NCBI GenBank assembly: GCA_002479805.1
Contig: DLPB01000007.1
Span: 119,636 to 141,320, forward strand
DNA: 21,685 bases
From: Micrococcales bacterium UBA7469
GTDB taxonomy: Bacteria; Actinomycetota; Actinomycetes; Actinomycetales; Microbacteriaceae
Reading direction: 5' to 3'
Shown here in pieces: positions 1 to 8,524 of the stretch. The position numbers and the translations under genes are program-made. The notes beneath the pieces are model-generated. The model ran no database searches, was not told the DNA's origin, and saw only the letters and a program-made list of their open reading frames with translations. Numbering within the stretch: position 1 is the stretch's first letter; the number at the start of each line of letters is the position of its first letter.

Positions 1-540
1 TCGGCCGGCATCCCGATGATTACCGCAGGTGACGAGCGACTAAAGACTCAAGGCGGAAACAACAATGCCTACTGCCAAGACAATGTCATCACCTGGCAAA
101 ACTGGGATCCAAACAGCCACCAGCTGGACTTTGAAAAGACTGTTTCACACCTAATTTCACTGCGAAAGCAGTATCCGGCGCTCAGACCCAGAACCTTCAC
201 CAAGATCGAGGAGCCAACCCCAGAGCATGATCAGATGCTCTGGTTCTCGGTTCGTGGCGATGAAATGAGCATCGAGGACTGGCATAACTCTGAGCGCAGA
301 ACCCTGCAGCGCTTGGCGTACCACCTAATGAATGACGGCTCAAAACAGGGCATTCACCTGGTGATTAATGGCACCGAGGCAATCAAAAATGTCACCCTGC
401 CAAAACCAAAGGGCGTCAAGGAATTTGAGCTGCTCTGGGACAGTGCGCTGGAACTTCCACCCAAACGCAGCATCGTGCTGCCGGCAGGTTCGAAACTGCG
501 GATGGTCGAAACCAGCATGCAGTTATTTATCGTTCGCTAA
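1..540 (+). CDS. glgX: Glycogen debranching enzyme GlgX, C-terminal part (5' end outside the window)
   Basis: The reading frame is open from the first base and ends at the TAA at 538-540. The first residues read SAGIPMITAGDE followed by an NNNAYCQDN stretch, which is the end of the catalytic barrel of GH13 isoamylase/GlgX-type debranching enzymes. The remaining ~145 residues fit the C-terminal beta domain (HLVINGTEAIKNVTLP). The family hydrolyses alpha-1,6 branches of glycogen or limit dextrins in the cytoplasm. The catalytic residues lie upstream and cannot be checked. A 52-nt gap separates it from glgE on the same strand, and glgB follows, so a shared alpha-glucan function is likely. TreX-like isoamylases are hard to separate from GlgX on this fragment alone, but the glg context favours GlgX. 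Confidence 0.9.
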   Translation, partial: SAGIPMITAGDERLKTQGGNNNAYCQDNVITWQNWDPNSHQLDFEKTVSHLISLRKQYPALRPRTFTKIEEPTPEHDQMLWFSVRGDEMSIEDWHNSERRTLQRLAYHLMNDGSKQGIHLVINGTEAIKNVTLPKPKGVKEFELLWDSALELPPKRSIVLPAGSKLRMVETSMQLFIVR

Positions 541-592
541 TCAATTGCGTGGATTTCAACCCGCAGCGCGACAAACTCACTAAATTGACAAC

Positions 593-2575
593 GTGGGTAA
601 TGAAAATAAAGTCATCGGACGCATTCCAATCAGCAAGGTCTGGCCTGAGGTTGACGGCGGAGACTTCCCCGCTAAGGCCTTTGAGGGCGAAGTAATCGAC
701 TTCGGAGCTATCGCATTTCGCGAGGGACATGACCTAATCGCCGTAGAGCTATTACTCACCTCACCAAAGGGTAAGTCACAGCGCATTCGACTTCTAGAGG
801 GTCGCCCAGGGTTTGATGAGTGGACCACCAAAGTTTTACTTGATGAAGTTGGTAATTGGAGCTTCCGGGTCAGCGCTTGGGATGATGAATATCACACCTG
901 GCTCCACAATACCGAGGTCAAACTTCAGGCAGGTGTCGATGAAGAGCTAATGTTGCTCGAGGGTGAGCGCTTGCTAAAGCGCCTGGCTGATTACAGCTCA
1001 GCTAAAGATAAAAAAGCACTTCAAGACGCAGCCTCGCAGTTGGTCAAACCCGGGAAGACGCCTGCCGAGCGTCTAGATGTGGCGCTTGCCGCCGGACTAA
1101 CCGAGCTCGCTGATCGCAATCCACTGCGCAACCTTGAAACCCTGAGTGAGCCAAGGACCGTGCGCTGCGAGCGCCGATTGGCTGGCTCCGGTGCCTGGTA
1201 CGAGTTCTTCCCGCGCTCCGAAGGTGCAACCAAGGACAAAGACGGTGTAATCGTCAGCGGTAATTTCAAGACTGCACTCAAGAGCTTAGATCGAGTAAGC
1301 CAAATGGGCTTTGAGGTGCTCTACCTCCCACCGATTCACCCAATCGGCACCTCTCACCGCAAAGGACCTAATAACACCCTGATTGCCGGCCCGCACGACC
1401 CTGGTTCCCCCTGGGCCATCGGCAATAGCGCAGGCGGTCACGACACCATTCACCCAGAGCTCGGCAGTGAAGCAGACTTCAAGGCATTTGTGAAGGCGGC
1501 CAACAAACAGGGCATTGAGGTTGCCATGGACTTGGCCCTGCAGGCCTCCCCTGACCACCCGTGGGTCAAGAGCAATCCACAGTGGTTTACCCAGCGTGCC
1601 GATGGCTCTATCGCCTATGCCGAAAACCCGCCCAAGAAGTATCAGGACATTTACCCAATCAACTTCGATAACGACCCAGAGGGCATCTTTGATGAGGTGC
1701 TACGGGTGGTGAACAAGTGGATTTCATTCGGGGTAAAGATTTTCCGGGTAGATAACCCTCACACCAAGCCAGTTGACTTCTGGCAGCGCCTGATCTCGGA
1801 AGTAAATCGCATAAACCCCGAAGTGATCTTCCTGGCAGAGGCCTTTACCCGTCCAGCCATGATGCATGCGCTTGGTAAGGCTGGGTTCCAGCAGTCCTAC
1901 TGCTATTTCGCATGGCGCAATCGCAAGGACGAATTAGTTGATTACCTAAACGAACTTGCTCACCAAAGCGCTGACTTCTTCCGGCCGGCGCTATGGGCGA
2001 ACACCCCGGATATTCTCACCAGCTACCTGCAGTTTGGTGGCAAGCCCGCATTCAAGATTCGTGCCACCATCGCGGCAACCGCGGGAGCCACCTGGGGCAT
2101 GTATTCCGGTTTCGAACTATACGAATCGGTTGCTCGCCCCGGGGCTGAAGAAAATATCGACAGCGAGAAGTTCGAAATCAAGATTCGCGATTGGGAGACT
2201 GCCCTTAGGTCTCAAGAGACCCTGATTCCGCGAGTGACCTTGTTGAATCAGATTCGCAAAGAGAACCCAGCTCTTGCACAGCTTCGCAATCTGGTGACGC
2301 ACTTTAGCGATGATCCCGAGGTATTGGTTTACTCCAAGCACCTAGCTGCTCAGCACAATAATGGCAAGGCCAACACCATCCTGGTGGTGGTAAACACCGA
2401 TCCGCACTCGGTCCGCGAGACCACAGTGCACCTGAATCTTGCTGCGCTGGGTGCTCAAGGTCAGATCAACGTCACGGATTTGCTTACCGGCCAAAAATTT
2501 GTCTGGGGTGAGCACAATTACGTGCGACTGGATTCCTTCACCGAACCAGCCCACATCTTGAGAGTGGAAGCATGA
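593..2575 (+). CDS. glgE: Alpha-1,4-glucan:maltose-1-phosphate maltosyltransferase GlgE
   Basis: This 660-residue protein matches the length of actinobacterial GlgE. GlgE (GH13_3) transfers maltose from maltose-1-phosphate to the non-reducing end of an alpha-1,4-glucan in the cytoplasm. The N-terminus (GRIPISKVWPEVDGGDFPAK) is typical, followed by the YLPPIHPIG segment of the barrel. The probable nucleophile is Asp387 in FRVDNPHTKP, the acid/base Glu416 in FLAEAF, and the third acid Asp473 in NTPDIL; these assignments rest on family motifs. The start is GTG at 593, with no clear Shine-Dalgarno sequence upstream. It is used because the conserved N-terminal motif begins a few residues later. 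The gene ends inside the ATGA overlap with glgB, so translation is probably coupled. No TreS/Pep2 or GlgM supplier of maltose-1-phosphate lies in the window. Confidence 0.95.
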   Translation: MGNENKVIGRIPISKVWPEVDGGDFPAKAFEGEVIDFGAIAFREGHDLIAVELLLTSPKGKSQRIRLLEGRPGFDEWTTKVLLDEVGNWSFRVSAWDDEYHTWLHNTEVKLQAGVDEELMLLEGERLLKRLADYSSAKDKKALQDAASQLVKPGKTPAERLDVALAAGLTELADRNPLRNLETLSEPRTVRCERRLAGSGAWYEFFPRSEGATKDKDGVIVSGNFKTALKSLDRVSQMGFEVLYLPPIHPIGTSHRKGPNNTLIAGPHDPGSPWAIGNSAGGHDTIHPELGSEADFKAFVKAANKQGIEVAMDLALQASPDHPWVKSNPQWFTQRADGSIAYAENPPKKYQDIYPINFDNDPEGIFDEVLRVVNKWISFGVKIFRVDNPHTKPVDFWQRLISEVNRINPEVIFLAEAFTRPAMMHALGKAGFQQSYCYFAWRNRKDELVDYLNELAHQSADFFRPALWANTPDILTSYLQFGGKPAFKIRATIAATAGATWGMYSGFELYESVARPGAEENIDSEKFEIKIRDWETALRSQETLIPRVTLLNQIRKENPALAQLRNLVTHFSDDPEVLVYSKHLAAQHNNGKANTILVVVNTDPHSVRETTVHLNLAALGAQGQINVTDLLTGQKFVWGEHNYVRLDSFTEPAHILRVEA

Positions 2576-4731
2576 ATCCAGAAGCCGAGGGACTACAGCT
2601 CCTAGCCGAATCCAGGCACCACAGCCCGCACTCGATCCTTGGCCTTCACCAGGATGGCAAAGACTGGGTGATTCGAGCCCTGCGGCCATTTGCCAAGTCC
2701 GTTACCGCGAAGTCGAAAAAGGAAAGCTACGAACTCACCCACCGCTTTGGCGGTGTTTGGGAGTATCAGGGCAAGGGCAAACTCCCCGGTGACTATCGAC
2801 TTATCGCCAGCTACGAATCTGCTCCTGACTGGGTGAGTGACGACCCCTACCGCTACCTTCCGATGATTGGTGATTTGGATCTGCACTTGATTGGCGAAGG
2901 TCGCCACGAACAGCTTTGGCAAGCGCTCGGTGCGCACCATGTGGAGCAATCGGATTCGCTTGGTGACACCTCCGGCGTTAGCTTCACGGTCTGGGCACCG
3001 AATGCGCAGGCGGTGCGTGTGGTTGGTGACTTTAACTCCTGGGATGGCGCCTGCTATCCGATGCGATCGATGGGTGGAACCGGGGTTTGGGAGTTGTTTA
3101 TCCCAGGCGTGAAACCCGGTGCGCTGTATAAGTTCCAAATCCTGACCAAGGCCGGAAACTGGATCACCAAGATCGACCCGATGGCTAGGAGAACCGAGGT
3201 TCCCCCCGCCACATCATCGGTTGTGGATGTCAGCGACTATAAGTGGCGCGACAAAGACTGGATGAATCAGCGCGCCAGAACGGATGCGCTGAAGTCTCCG
3301 ATGTCTATCTATGAGCTACACCTGGGTTCCTGGCGCGGGCCAAAGAACTATCGTGAGTTGGCTCCCGAGCTAATTGGACACGTGAAGTACTTGGGTTTCA
3401 CTCACGTCGAATTCATGCCGCTGGCCGAGCACCCATTTGGTGGCAGCTGGGGCTATCAGGTCACCGGTTACTACGCCCCCACCTCACGCTTTGGGACGCC
3501 CGATGACCTTAGGTTTCTAATCGACGAACTTCACAATGCCGGCATCGGTGTGATTTTGGACTGGGTTCCGGCTCACTTCCCGAAGGATGATTGGGCGCTG
3601 GCTCGCTATGACGGCGAAGCGCTCTACGAAGATGCCGACCCAAGACGTGGCGATCACCCGGACTGGGGAACGCACGTCTTCAACTTCGGCCGCACCGAGG
3701 TAAGAAACTTCCTAGTGGCGAATGCCAGCTACTGGCTGGAGGAGTTTCACATCGATGCGCTGCGAGTAGATGCCGTGGCATCGATGCTCTATTTGGATTA
3801 CAGCCGAAAAGACGGTGAGTGGCTGCCGAATATTCACGGAGGCAGAGAGAATCTCGATGCGATTCGCTTCCTGCAGGAGGCAAACGCCACCGCCTATCGC
3901 CGCAACCCAGGCATCATCATGATTGCCGAAGAGTCCACCGCTTTCCAAGGCGTTTCTGCACCGACCGACTTTGGCGGTTTGGGATTCGGGTTTAAGTGGA
4001 ACATGGGCTGGATGCACGACTCACTGGAATACATCCAGCGCGATCCAGCATGGCGCAAATACCACCACGGTGAAATTACCTTCTCGATGCTCTATGCCTA
4101 CGACGAGAAGTTTGTGCTGCCGATCAGCCACGACGAGGTTGTCCACGGCAAGGGATCACTGCTATCCAAGATGCCAGGCGATCACTGGCAGAAACTTGCC
4201 AACATGCGGGCATACCTGGCGTTTATGTGGACTCACCCCGGCAAGAAGCTTTTGTTTATGGGCCAAGAATTTGCTCAACCGAGCGAGTGGAGTGAATCCA
4301 GAGATTTGGATTGGTGGCTGTTAGATCACCACCCGCATCGCGGCATGCAACAGCTGGTGAGCGATATGAACAAGCTCTATGTCGAAAACCCAAGCTTGTG
4401 GGAGCTAGACCACGATCACGCTGGTTTCCAGTGGATCGATGGCGGCAATGCCGATCAAAACATCCTGAGCTTCCTGCGATTTGATGCCGCTGGTAATCCA
4501 ATAGCGGTCATCGTGAACTTTGCCGGTCACCCGTATCACAACTTCAGAATCGGGTTGCCAAAACCCGGATTCTGGAAAGAGATTATGAATACCGATGCGG
4601 AGAGTTATGGAGGCAGCGGGGTGGGGAACTTCGGAGGAGTTCAAACTCAGGAACACCAAAGTCACGGTCGTCCATACTCGGCAGAGATCACCGTGCCACC
4701 GCTTGGTTCGGTGTGGCTAAAGCTTTCCTAG
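2572..4731 (+). CDS. glgB: 1,4-alpha-glucan branching enzyme GlgB
   Basis: The 719-residue product fits GlgB, which cleaves alpha-1,4 chains and re-attaches them through alpha-1,6 bonds. An N-terminal region (about 1-110) precedes a CBM48 module (FTVWAPNAQAVRVVGDFNSW, near 140-160). A GH13 barrel follows, with FGGSWGYQVTGYYAP and catalytic candidates Asp400 (LRVDAVASMLYLDYSR), Glu453 (IAEEST) and Asp521 (ISHDEVVHGK). These sit close to the E. coli positions 405/458/526. The ATG overlaps the glgE stop by 4 nt (ATGA), indicating coupled translation within a glgE-glgB unit. The stop codon overlaps the stop of the convergent gene on the other strand in a CTAG tetranucleotide. There is no sign of decay. 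Confidence 0.97.
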   Translation: MNPEAEGLQLLAESRHHSPHSILGLHQDGKDWVIRALRPFAKSVTAKSKKESYELTHRFGGVWEYQGKGKLPGDYRLIASYESAPDWVSDDPYRYLPMIGDLDLHLIGEGRHEQLWQALGAHHVEQSDSLGDTSGVSFTVWAPNAQAVRVVGDFNSWDGACYPMRSMGGTGVWELFIPGVKPGALYKFQILTKAGNWITKIDPMARRTEVPPATSSVVDVSDYKWRDKDWMNQRARTDALKSPMSIYELHLGSWRGPKNYRELAPELIGHVKYLGFTHVEFMPLAEHPFGGSWGYQVTGYYAPTSRFGTPDDLRFLIDELHNAGIGVILDWVPAHFPKDDWALARYDGEALYEDADPRRGDHPDWGTHVFNFGRTEVRNFLVANASYWLEEFHIDALRVDAVASMLYLDYSRKDGEWLPNIHGGRENLDAIRFLQEANATAYRRNPGIIMIAEESTAFQGVSAPTDFGGLGFGFKWNMGWMHDSLEYIQRDPAWRKYHHGEITFSMLYAYDEKFVLPISHDEVVHGKGSLLSKMPGDHWQKLANMRAYLAFMWTHPGKKLLFMGQEFAQPSEWSESRDLDWWLLDHHPHRGMQQLVSDMNKLYVENPSLWELDHDHAGFQWIDGGNADQNILSFLRFDAAGNPIAVIVNFAGHPYHNFRIGLPKPGFWKEIMNTDAESYGGSGVGNFGGVQTQEHQSHGRPYSAEITVPPLGSVWLKLS

Positions 4732-5573
4732 AACATCAGTGAGGCAAGTCTTCTTCTCGCCTCTAAAACAGCCTGGTGGGAGTCACCTGTCACGGTGAAT
4801 AAGTCCAAAAGGCGCTGTCTAATTTGCTCGCGAAGGTCGAAATCAACGGCAAAGCGATCCAGCAGCAGCTTAAATGCCTCGGCCGGTTCTCCGGAAATCA
4901 ATACCTGATCGGCTTGGGCAAATAACTGCTCCAGCTCGGTCTCAGTAACTGGGTTTTGCAAGCGGTGAAGCAGCTGCACCTGGGCGAGCCCGGCTTTGAT
5001 CTCCTGATCGCTTGGGTATTCGATTACCAACTTTTCAAACTTCGCTAATGCATCAACCAAGTCACCGCGTTCGACCGCATCGATTGCGACCTGGTGTTCT
5101 GGGGTGAGTTTTTTTATCGGCTGGGCGGCGGCATCAGAAACCGTGACCGTGCCGGTGAGATTACTCTGAGCGGCCATCTGCAATACCTGACCTAACACCT
5201 GAACCAATTGCTCTTGGCTAATTACGCCCTTGAATAGCGGGGTTGGGGCACCGGCAAGGATCGCCGCCATTGCAGGAGCCTCGCTCACGCCAATTGCCTG
5301 GGCCAACTGCGGTGAAGTGCGCAGGTCGACCTGGATACCGGCAAATCTTCCCTTGGCCGACGCGATTACCTGCTCCACGAGGCCGCTGACGGCGTTTGAA
5401 CTCTCTGAGCCGTCAACTATCAACATCAATACCGGAACGCTCTCAGAGAGCTGCAGGTAGCGCCTGAGCACCTGCTCATCGGCTGGCACCAACCAACCCG
5501 CAACCGCGTTGCCGGCAGGTTGGTTTTGGTTGGTCAGCTTTGAAAGATCAAAAGCTCCAGAAAAGTTACTCAT
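4728..5573 (-). CDS. Thioredoxin-fold plus TPR protein, CnoX/YbbN-like, without CXXC
   Basis: This is a 281-residue cytoplasmic protein without a signal peptide. Residues ~30-133 look like a thioredoxin fold: a VLMLIVDGSESSN strand-turn, then FAGIQVDL, then GVSEAPAM with a cis-proline candidate at Pro100. Residues ~155-281 are helical and TPR-like (AVERGDLVDALAKFEKLV and later helices). This architecture is that of YbbN/CnoX co-chaperones, which in E. coli hand clients to GroEL and DnaK. The position expected for the redox CXXC holds SESS, so no thiol chemistry is expected. The ATG has a Shine-Dalgarno-like AGGAG just upstream and overlaps the preceding gene's stop by 4 nt, so the two are probably translated together. 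The stop overlaps the stop of glgB. The CnoX-like role is inferred from domain order; its clients are unknown. Confidence 0.75.
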   Translation of the reverse strand: MSNFSGAFDLSKLTNQNQPAGNAVAGWLVPADEQVLRRYLQLSESVPVLMLIVDGSESSNAVSGLVEQVIASAKGRFAGIQVDLRTSPQLAQAIGVSEAPAMAAILAGAPTPLFKGVISQEQLVQVLGQVLQMAAQSNLTGTVTVSDAAAQPIKKLTPEHQVAIDAVERGDLVDALAKFEKLVIEYPSDQEIKAGLAQVQLLHRLQNPVTETELEQLFAQADQVLISGEPAEAFKLLLDRFAVDFDLREQIRQRLLDLFTVTGDSHQAVLEARRRLASLMF

Positions 5574-7291
5574 CGCGCTCCTAGGGATATTGCGGTCAGC
5601 AGCTGCTGGGTGGCACCAAGCAGTCTTGCTCGGGATTCGGAACCGGCAGCCGGCATGTGGAAGAGCAACATGGCACCGTAGCGGGTTTCGATACCGGTGG
5701 CACTACCGCCGGCTCCCAGCAGGATCGCCTCTTGCCCAGAGATTGCAACGGCGTCGCCCGGGGACTTGGGGATGATGGTGTAGGTGTCGATCATGTAGAC
5801 ACCAACCAGCGCCCCACCCTCACCGGAGGTGAGCAATACCATCTCGTCATTAGAAATTTTGTGGTCGAAGGTCACATTGGCATTACTCAACGTCTCGGCG
5901 AGGCTTTGCTGAACCGATGAAACATCCTTGATGTATTGGTTATCGCCATCCACCAGGATGCTCCACGCAGAATCCGGACCTTCGTTGAGCAAGCTGCCCA
6001 CCGCCTTGGCAAGATCAGCCGGTGGCATCAGCAAGAATTTACTGTCTTCCTTGACGGTGTTGGCACCGACCTCTTCGGCCGCTACGGCTGGGAAGTCAAC
6101 CCCTGGCAAGATGTCCATGTACTGGTAGAGGCGATACTGATCGCGAGCGCTCTCTTGGCGCAAAATCATCATGGTGAGGGTCTGCTCACCGGTTACCACC
6201 ATGACCGAACGAGGCCAGGTATCGGTGGCGCTTGGCAAGAACAGCTGAATCGGAGCGGCCACCAAAGGTGCTGGAGGTTGCGGATCCTCTGTGCGTCTAG
6301 CGATGTTATAGGCAGCTCTTCTGGCGACCAAGGCCGGTCCGGTGACCCTGACCTCGATGATCTCGCGATCCAGCTCAGCATCGGCTTCTGCCACCACCGC
6401 GGTGATTTCCCCTAGCACGCGCTTGAGCTGATCTTTTGTCATTACTGGTGTCAGGGTGTCCTGCGCGGGCGATGGGCTTGGGCTCAAAACCGGGTTTTGA
6501 TATTCCGGGGTGCAACCCGACAGACTGGCGGCAACCAAGGCGAGTGCCACAAACTTCAATCCCCGGGCCTGGCGGCGGGGGCTGACTGGGGCATCGGCCT
6601 CAGGATCCTTCTTTTTGAATTTCGGCAATTCCAGCTGCAGTTTTGGTCGACGTGGTCCATTCCAATTTCTAGTGATTCCAGACTTGCGATAGCCGGTAAT
6701 AAAAAGCCACAGGCTCCAGAGCGCGCCGGCGAGCATCAGGCCCAACCCGACCATGGTGATCGGCGCAACCGGAACACCCTCATCGGGCAGGTCCCACTCG
6801 ATTTTTATTTTGCGTGGCGCCATGTCGATGCCCTTGGCGGCAATTAGCACCCCGACTTCATTCCCCTCGGGCACGGAAATCTTGCCCTCGAAGTTTTCTG
6901 CCACCTCTAGGCGCCACAGGTCAGAGCCTCGTGGGTCAGCAAGCTCCCCGCCGCCGCTGCGCTCCACCTCGGAAATTAGTACTTCCTCTTTGGCCTGATT
7001 CACCCCGAGCCGGGTTTCGGCATACTGGGCTTTGCCGATCCAGCCGACGATATCGGACTCACGCCCTGCTGCCAAAAACACCTGTCCATCGTTATTTGCG
7101 GTAACCGAAACCTTGCCTGGATATGCGGTGAGCACCTTGTTTGGAATCATCACGTAGGTGGTTGGCGTCGTGAGCTCGGCCTCGGCAATAATCATTCGCA
7201 GCGGTTGATTCTCCAGCTGATTCACTAGCCCAATTGCGGTAAGAGTCAGCCCAACCACGAATGTGGTGAGGGCGAGCCAAAAGCGCAACAA
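5570..7291 (-). CDS. Conserved actinobacterial membrane protein with internal lipobox (function unknown)
   Basis: This 573-residue protein has no enzymatic motif that I recognise. Visible segments in order: a TM helix or signal anchor at ~3-23; a probable extracytoplasmic domain at ~27-172; a TM helix at ~176-200; a basic, Pro/Lys-rich linker at ~201-245; a third hydrophobic stretch (LKFVALALVAASLSGC) ending in a lipobox LSGC at 257-260; a Pro/Ser spacer (NPVLSPSPSPAQ); and a ~300-residue C-terminal domain, probably outside the cell. It resembles a membrane protein fused to a lipoprotein. I recall similar long proteins in Microbacteriaceae, sometimes labelled glycosyl transferase or DUF8094, but no glycosyltransferase motif is visible. 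The TTG start has GGAG eight bases upstream. It overlaps the downstream TPR/thioredoxin-fold gene by 4 nt, suggesting a shared envelope or folding role. Confidence 0.65.
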   Translation of the reverse strand: MLRFWLALTTFVVGLTLTAIGLVNQLENQPLRMIIAEAELTTPTTYVMIPNKVLTAYPGKVSVTANNDGQVFLAAGRESDIVGWIGKAQYAETRLGVNQAKEEVLISEVERSGGGELADPRGSDLWRLEVAENFEGKISVPEGNEVGVLIAAKGIDMAPRKIKIEWDLPDEGVPVAPITMVGLGLMLAGALWSLWLFITGYRKSGITRNWNGPRRPKLQLELPKFKKKDPEADAPVSPRRQARGLKFVALALVAASLSGCTPEYQNPVLSPSPSPAQDTLTPVMTKDQLKRVLGEITAVVAEADAELDREIIEVRVTGPALVARRAAYNIARRTEDPQPPAPLVAAPIQLFLPSATDTWPRSVMVVTGEQTLTMMILRQESARDQYRLYQYMDILPGVDFPAVAAEEVGANTVKEDSKFLLMPPADLAKAVGSLLNEGPDSAWSILVDGDNQYIKDVSSVQQSLAETLSNANVTFDHKISNDEMVLLTSGEGGALVGVYMIDTYTIIPKSPGDAVAISGQEAILLGAGGSATGIETRYGAMLLFHMPAAGSESRARLLGATQQLLTAISLGAR

Positions 7292-7305
7292 ACAAACTCC
7301 AAAGG

Positions 7306-7311
7306 TCTATA
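7306..7311 (-). promoter_or_regulatory. Candidate -10 box for the 7291 gene
   Basis: On the minus strand the sequence TATAGA lies about 15 nt before the TTG start at 7291, with GGAG between the two. The box matches TATAAT at four of six positions. No good -35 hexamer is seen at 17-18 nt, and the 7331-7360 dyad lies at and beyond that position. The assignment is weak. Confidence 0.3.
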
Positions 7312-7323
7312 ACAGTCCCCAAA

Positions 7324-7366
7324 GTTTACCCCGAGCAGCTCCAAATCAGCCCCTGCTCGGTTTACC
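7324..7366. repeat. Inverted repeat with 8-bp perfect arms flanked by a 7-bp direct repeat
   Basis: CCGAGCAG at 7331-7338 and CTGCTCGG at 7353-7360 are perfect inverted copies separated by 14 bases. The heptamer GTTTACC stands immediately before the left arm (7324-7330) and again at the end of the right arm (7360-7366, sharing one G). It lies in the divergent intergenic region, just upstream of the likely minus-strand promoter. There is no U-tract, so a protein-binding operator fits better than a terminator. Confidence 0.55.
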
Positions 7367-7403
7367 GGCAGATCTCAAGGTGGGGGCAAAACGAAATCTA
7401 TCG

Positions 7404-7426
7404 GTGCCAATCAGGGTGATTGGCAC
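7404..7426. promoter_or_regulatory. 23-bp perfect dyad, candidate operator
   Basis: GTGCCAATCA (7404-7413) and TGATTGGCAC (7417-7426) are perfect 10-bp inverted arms around GGG. The site ends 45 bases before the AI-2E-family start at 7472. The right arm contains TTGGCA (7420-7425), a possible -35 element, but no convincing -10 follows. No U-run follows the structure on either strand, so a repressor or activator site is more likely than a terminator. The binding protein is unknown. Confidence 0.55.
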
Positions 7427-7471
7427 AAACCTGCGTAACTTGGTACCTGATGCTTGATTGAATGAGGGCGG

Positions 7472-8524
7472 ATGGAACAGAGAACTAGACTCACCGGCGG
7501 TTTCCAGATTGGACTAACCGCGGGTCTTGGTGTGATGACTGCCATTTTGATTGCCACCGCGGTATCCCAGGTCGCGACCGTGATCACCTACGTAGTCTTT
7601 GCGCTGCTTTTGGCCCTGGGTCTAAACCCACTTGTGAAGCTTTTAGAGAAAATCAAGTTTCCAAAGATTCTTGCCATCACGGTTGTCGTGCTGGGCTTTT
7701 TTGGTTCTTTGGCGGTTTTGATTGCCATGGCGCTTCCGCTGGCGATAGAGGAAGCTGCGGTTCTGATTCAGCAAGTTCCTTCACTGGTGAGCAATTTCTT
7801 CAGCTTAGAACTTATCTCTCAGTGGGATCAGCGACTCGGCGGCTCCCTCACCAACGCCAGCAACGGCATTGTGGACTTCATCTCGAATGCCGAAAACTGG
7901 CCGACTTTGCTCGGAGGGGTTTTTGAGGTTGGTCTGGGTGTGGTTAGCACCACATTCGGCGTAATTCTGGTTGGTATTTTGACGCTTTACTTCATGGCCT
8001 CGCTTGATGAACTAAAGGGCTACCTTTCCAGACTGGTTGCAAAAACCAAGCGCGAGGCGTTTCTAAACATCACCGATCAGATTTCGAACTCGGTTGGTCG
8101 CTGGGTCATCGGGCAGCTTTCGATTGCGGTGATTCACGCCGCCGTAGTGTTCACCTTCCTCAGTATTGTGCAGGCTCCATTCGTGCTGCTTTTGAGCTTC
8201 ATTGCATTCCTATTCGCGCTGGTGCCACTGGTTGGTCCGGTTATCGCATTTGTTTTGATTAGCTCGTTCTCGCTGCTAGCTGGCTACGAGACCGCGATTG
8301 CGGTTGCAATCTTCTACCTGATCTATCTGCAGATTGATGCGTACGTCATTAGCCCAAGGGTTATGAAGAAGGCGGTTTCCATTCCTTCTGCGGCAGTTGT
8401 GATTGCAGCGTTAGCTGGTGGCACGCTAATGGGAGTATTGGGCGCACTAATTGCGATACCGGTAGCAGCCAGTGCACTGCTGATTGTGCGTGAAGTTTGG
8501 ATGCCGAAGCAGGAATTGATTTAG
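7472..8524 (+). CDS. AI-2E/PerM family transporter (PF01594-type membrane protein)
   Basis: The 350-residue protein consists mostly of hydrophobic helices: a pair near the N-terminus (LGVMTAILIATAVSQVATVI, then VVFALLLALGLNPLV), one near 65-90, and a block from ~150 to 340. The motifs ALLLALGLNPLV, LYFMASLDELKGYLSRL and the PLVGPVIAFV region are typical of the family, whose usual length is 330-380. Members include E. coli TqsA (autoinducer-2 export) and PerM-like proteins, some of which are Na+/H+ antiporters, so the substrate cannot be read from sequence. No luxS is present in the window. The ATG follows a GAGGGCGG stretch acting as ribosome-binding site. The gene stands alone, with a divergent neighbour upstream and a convergent neighbour overlapping its stop by 4 nt. 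Confidence 0.88.
   Translation: MEQRTRLTGGFQIGLTAGLGVMTAILIATAVSQVATVITYVVFALLLALGLNPLVKLLEKIKFPKILAITVVVLGFFGSLAVLIAMALPLAIEEAAVLIQQVPSLVSNFFSLELISQWDQRLGGSLTNASNGIVDFISNAENWPTLLGGVFEVGLGVVSTTFGVILVGILTLYFMASLDELKGYLSRLVAKTKREAFLNITDQISNSVGRWVIGQLSIAVIHAAVVFTFLSIVQAPFVLLLSFIAFLFALVPLVGPVIAFVLISSFSLLAGYETAIAVAIFYLIYLQIDAYVISPRVMKKAVSIPSAAVVIAALAGGTLMGVLGALIAIPVAASALLIVREVWMPKQELI

Noticed and set aside
7263..7457. Possible 64-residue gene on the plus strand in the divergent intergenic region
   Set aside because: It starts inside the opposite gene, lacks a ribosome-binding site and known motifs, and runs through both dyads.
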